In this document: positions 31,669 through 33,303 of the stretch, piece after piece
Layout: each line of letters opens with the position of its first letter
How positions within the stretch are numbered: the first letter of the stretch is position 1
Source of the DNA: Candidatus Roizmanbacteria bacterium
GTDB taxonomy: Bacteria > Patescibacteriota > Microgenomatia > UBA1406 > GWC2-37-13
DNA: 33,303 bases
Direction: 5' to 3'
Assembly (NCBI GenBank): GCA_013335175.1
Contig: JAAXWC010000015.1
Location: 1-33,303, forward strand
Position numbers and translations under genes: made by a program
The notes under the pieces: model-generated
Databases searched by the model: none
The model's input: the letters and a program-made list of their open reading frames with translations, nothing else
Told to the model about the DNA's origin: nothing

Positions 31669-31813
31669 GAATTTATCTAAAGTATAATGGAATAAAACTA
31701 CTATAAACCTATAACTTTATCTGTAATAGTCAAAAATTGCTAGAATTCTCTATAAACAATTTCGAAAAAAATACTTTGCTTTTATTCTGTTGTTAAAAAT
31801 GGTTTTTTTCTAT

Positions 31814-31885
31814 GCTCCCCCCATGTATTATTACTCGCACCGCTTGTGTCGTTTCTTCATAGACTGATGTAGGTTTATAGAAGTG
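31814..31885 (-). repeat. array repeat R6
   Basis: Starts GCTCCCCCCATGTATTATTA on the plus strand. On the minus strand it reads INLHQSMKKRHKRCE-stop, with synonymous CTA, CGA and GAG codons and TAA for TAG. It lies directly after the stop codon of the surface-protein gene at 31901. Confidence 0.82.
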
Positions 31886-31900
31886 AAAAATTCCAGAATA

Positions 31901-32791
31901 TTATTTGACCACTTTTGCAGATTTTATTATTGCCTCAATCACGTTTATTGTATTCTGATTATTTGGACGGGCAACAAATTCTAAGTAATTTACACCATTT
32001 AGAAGATGATATACTACTGCATTATTGTAGATGCTTGTACTTGGAACTGAGCTAGCTGGTGGAGTATATTTACCAATAAATCCGACTGCAGATACGACTG
32101 GTTCGTATGATACTGTCGAGTATGTAGTGATGCCAGGCTTATTACAATCGCGAACTAAAGGATACCCAAACTCTTTATTAAAAGTTTTTTGTAAATTTTG
32201 TTCTGGAGTAGTCAAATCTTCTTCTTTATTATGGTCTCCATCAAAGACTGATCCTCCGGTAACGCTAATTATAATATCCGATTTAGTAAACGTATTTAAA
32301 TATATATCTTGGGCAGAGTTCACTTGTTTCATATTTGTTAACAGTGCTATTAAGTTACCTTGTCCGGAATTATCGATAATCTTTTTAAACTCTTTTGGAT
32401 AATCGAAGGTATAACCAAAAAAAGCATATGTTTTACTTTCCCTACTTATTTCATTTAGCCGATTACAGTCAGAGCTTGATCCGTATGTAATTGAGCTCAT
32501 TGTTGTCGTGGAAGGTTTTATGGTAAGGGTATTCGTAAGATTAAGCTCATTGCCCGATGGCTTCGGAACAGATGAGGGTTTATTAATTGTTGGAGTGGCC
32601 GTGTTCTTGTATATGGGACTCGGCACTTTAGAATCATTTTTTTCAGAATATTGTGTGATCTTCACTGTCTGAATACCTTCATTATATTTCATCCCCAGAT
32701 AAAACCCCACAAACGGCAAGAGGATAAAAAGCACCATTGCCAAACCTTTTGAAAGTGGGGTTGCTGTTGTAAGCGTTGAAGGAAGCTTCAT
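31901..32791 (-). CDS. membrane-anchored surface protein, Thr/Pro-rich linker
   Basis: The 296-residue protein has one N-terminal transmembrane helix (LAMVLFILLPFVGFYLGMKY, about 18-37) and a Ser/Thr/Pro/Lys-rich linker to about residue 100. The extracytoplasmic domain includes FFGYTFDYPKEFKKIID and two cysteines. The C-terminal LNGVNYLEFVARPNNQNTIN helix-strand end resembles the other two anchored proteins here. N-terminal helix and short lysine start could also act as an uncleaved signal anchor. Function unknown. It has a good promoter at the edge of R7 and a leaderless start. Confidence 0.7.
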   Translation of the reverse strand: MKLPSTLTTATPLSKGLAMVLFILLPFVGFYLGMKYNEGIQTVKITQYSEKNDSKVPSPIYKNTATPTINKPSSVPKPSGNELNLTNTLTIKPSTTTMSSITYGSSSDCNRLNEISRESKTYAFFGYTFDYPKEFKKIIDNSGQGNLIALLTNMKQVNSAQDIYLNTFTKSDIIISVTGGSVFDGDHNKEEDLTTPEQNLQKTFNKEFGYPLVRDCNKPGITTYSTVSYEPVVSAVGFIGKYTPPASSVPSTSIYNNAVVYHLLNGVNYLEFVARPNNQNTINVIEAIIKSAKVVK

Positions 32792-32797
32792 AGATTA

Positions 32798-32826
32798 AGT
32801 ATAGAAGAAATACCGTGCTTTTTCAA
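32798..32826 (-). promoter_or_regulatory. promoter of the surface-protein gene at the edge of R7
   Basis: TTGAAA (32821-32826) and TATACT (32798-32803) on the minus strand, 17 bp apart; ATG 6 nt later at 32791. As at R4, the -35 box lies just past the GCTCCCCC end of the repeat. Confidence 0.6.
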
Positions 32827-32835
32827 TCCAGTTTT

Positions 32836-32932
32836 GCTCCCCCGATGAAAGACTATGCACACAGCTTGTAACGTTTCTTCATAGTTTGATGCAGTTTTAC
32901 CTCATTGAAAACGAGGAGGCGGAAAGAAAGGA
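32836..32932 (-). repeat. array repeat R7 with extended flank
   Basis: Starts GCTCCCCCGATGAAAGACTA on the plus strand. On the minus strand it reads FNEVKLHQTMKKRYKLCA-stop. The far end (GGCGGAAAGAAAGGAG) matches the R5 flank. It is the last copy seen before the insertion sequence. Confidence 0.85.
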
Positions 32933-33086
32933 GAAACTATTGTCGTCTGAGCCATAAATCAATTTCGCTTCGTCGACAACCTTTCTAGGCAAACATGTGA
33001 ACAATGAACATATGATAAAATTATATAGCTACAGATAACAAATGAATTTATCCTAACGGAAATTCAATTAATTTATCAAGATAAAT

Positions 33087-33199
33087 ATGAGTCTCGAATC
33101 AGGGGGATTATTTAACAGTGATACTCGACCCCAGTTGCCCCATAATGCTTCAGTTTCAAATTTATCTCTTGAGGAAACTATACTTACCCCCATAAACTA
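33087..33199 (+). pseudogene. ORF start apparently interrupted by the IS element
   Basis: ATG at 33087 opens a frame with a soluble-looking N-terminus (MSLESGGLFNSDTRPQLPHN, then ASVSNLSLEET). It enters the IS left end at about 33179 and stops at 33197-33199. TATCAA lies 7 nt upstream of the ATG. The product is not recognised. It may be the 5' part of a gene disrupted by the insertion. Confidence 0.4.
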
Positions 33200-33303
33200 G
33201 ACCAGATGGTAAGCTTACAATATGGGAGAAAAAAAGATGAGGCGGGTACATACACCCGCATTCAAAAAACAGGTAGTGTTAGCACTTTTTCGAGGGGAAA
33301 AGA
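33179..33303 (+). mobile_element. left end of an IS3-family insertion sequence (partial)
   Basis: TATACTTACCCCCATAAACT at 33179 resembles the left terminal inverted repeat of IS3-family elements of the IS150 type (TGTACTGACCCC-like). It is followed 43 nt later by a typical orfA start. The element runs off the window, so the right end, target duplication and orfB cannot be seen. Confidence 0.7.
33222..33303 (+). CDS. IS3-family transposase OrfA, N-terminal part
   Basis: The visible 27 residues read MGEKKMRRVHTPAFKKQVVL followed by ALFRGEK. This is the start of the helix-turn-helix DNA-binding subunit of IS3-family transposases (R-R-x-x-T/P-x-F-K-x-x-V-V-x-x-x-L-x-G-E). OrfA normally overlaps a downstream orfB with frameshifting; both lie beyond the window. 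AGCTTACAATATGGG shows no strong ribosome-binding site. Confidence 0.8.
   Translation, partial: MGEKKMRRVHTPAFKKQVVLALFRGEK

Noticed and set aside
25665-32932. Canonical integron attC sites
   Set aside because: Although the layout resembles an integron array, the copies do not share GTTRRRY/RYYYAAC ends. R4 alone has ATCCAAC beside it, and the bases at that point differ in the others. No integrase gene is in the window.
25665-32932. CRISPR array
   Set aside because: The repeats are 60-95 bp, imperfect, and separated by 0.6-2.3 kb containing genes, not by short spacers. No cas genes are present.
1-33303. tRNA, rRNA, riboswitch
   Set aside because: No cloverleaf with a T-arm GTTCRA-type sequence, no rRNA segment and no known riboswitch core was recognised by eye. 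A covariance scan was not possible.

Overview
The window is AT-rich, densely packed DNA that uses TGA as an ordinary stop codon (crtYc, crtI and the HAD gene all end in TGA), so it is standard code 11. Many proteins have the flavour of Candidate Phyla Radiation / Patescibacteria genomes, Microgenomates-like: a CxxC-x17-CxxC zinc-ribbon protein, small single-domain enzymes, Thr/Pro-rich single-pass surface proteins and polytopic GT-C glycosyltransferases. This placement is inference; there is no rRNA, tRNA or ribosomal protein gene here to confirm it.

Layout. 1-5.3 kb: purA (adenylosuccinate synthetase), then two adjacent minus-strand genes for double-length GH130 mannoside-phosphorylase-like proteins. 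5.4-7.3 kb: a small conserved unknown protein and a polytopic GT-C-like membrane protein. 7.3-11.4 kb: a compact carotenoid operon crtE-crtYc-crtYd-crtI-crtB with overlapping genes, running from an isoprenoid diphosphate through phytoene and lycopene to a cyclised carotene. 11.4-19.3 kb: a GT87/DUF2029 membrane mannosyltransferase candidate, a cupin with a clear terminator, two MFS transporters, an aminoglycoside-phosphotransferase-like kinase, cyclopropane-fatty-acid synthase, a DUF167 protein, the zinc-ribbon protein and a SemiSWEET transporter. 19.3-25.6 kb: small enzymes and unknowns (P-loop kinase, DUF559-type nuclease fold, a stand-alone PEP-utiliser phosphohistidine domain, DUF1801, class IV aminotransferase, a membrane-anchored surface protein).

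25.6-32.9 kb is the most unusual part. Seven copies of a 60-95 bp repeat, all in one orientation, separate mostly single-gene units (YecM-like VOC protein and three more genes, PhnB-like VOC, HAD phosphatase, surface protein, dockerin-bearing cysteine-peptidase-like protein, another surface protein). Read on the minus strand the repeats look like the decayed 3' end of one protein-coding gene: the changes fall mainly at third codon positions, around a shared C-terminus close to LHQTMKKRYKRCE-stop. The arrangement resembles a cassette array, but the repeats lack the canonical integron attC core. The window ends in the left end of an IS3-family element that appears to have cut an ORF.

A second pattern runs through the whole window. 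About twenty start codons have a sigma70-type -10 box (TATAAT, TATACT and similar), usually 5-7 nt upstream, in several cases with a good -35 box 17 bp further up. These transcripts should be leaderless or nearly so. The cupin gene and one downstream operon gene instead carry strong Shine-Dalgarno sequences. The -10 positions were used to choose several start codons.
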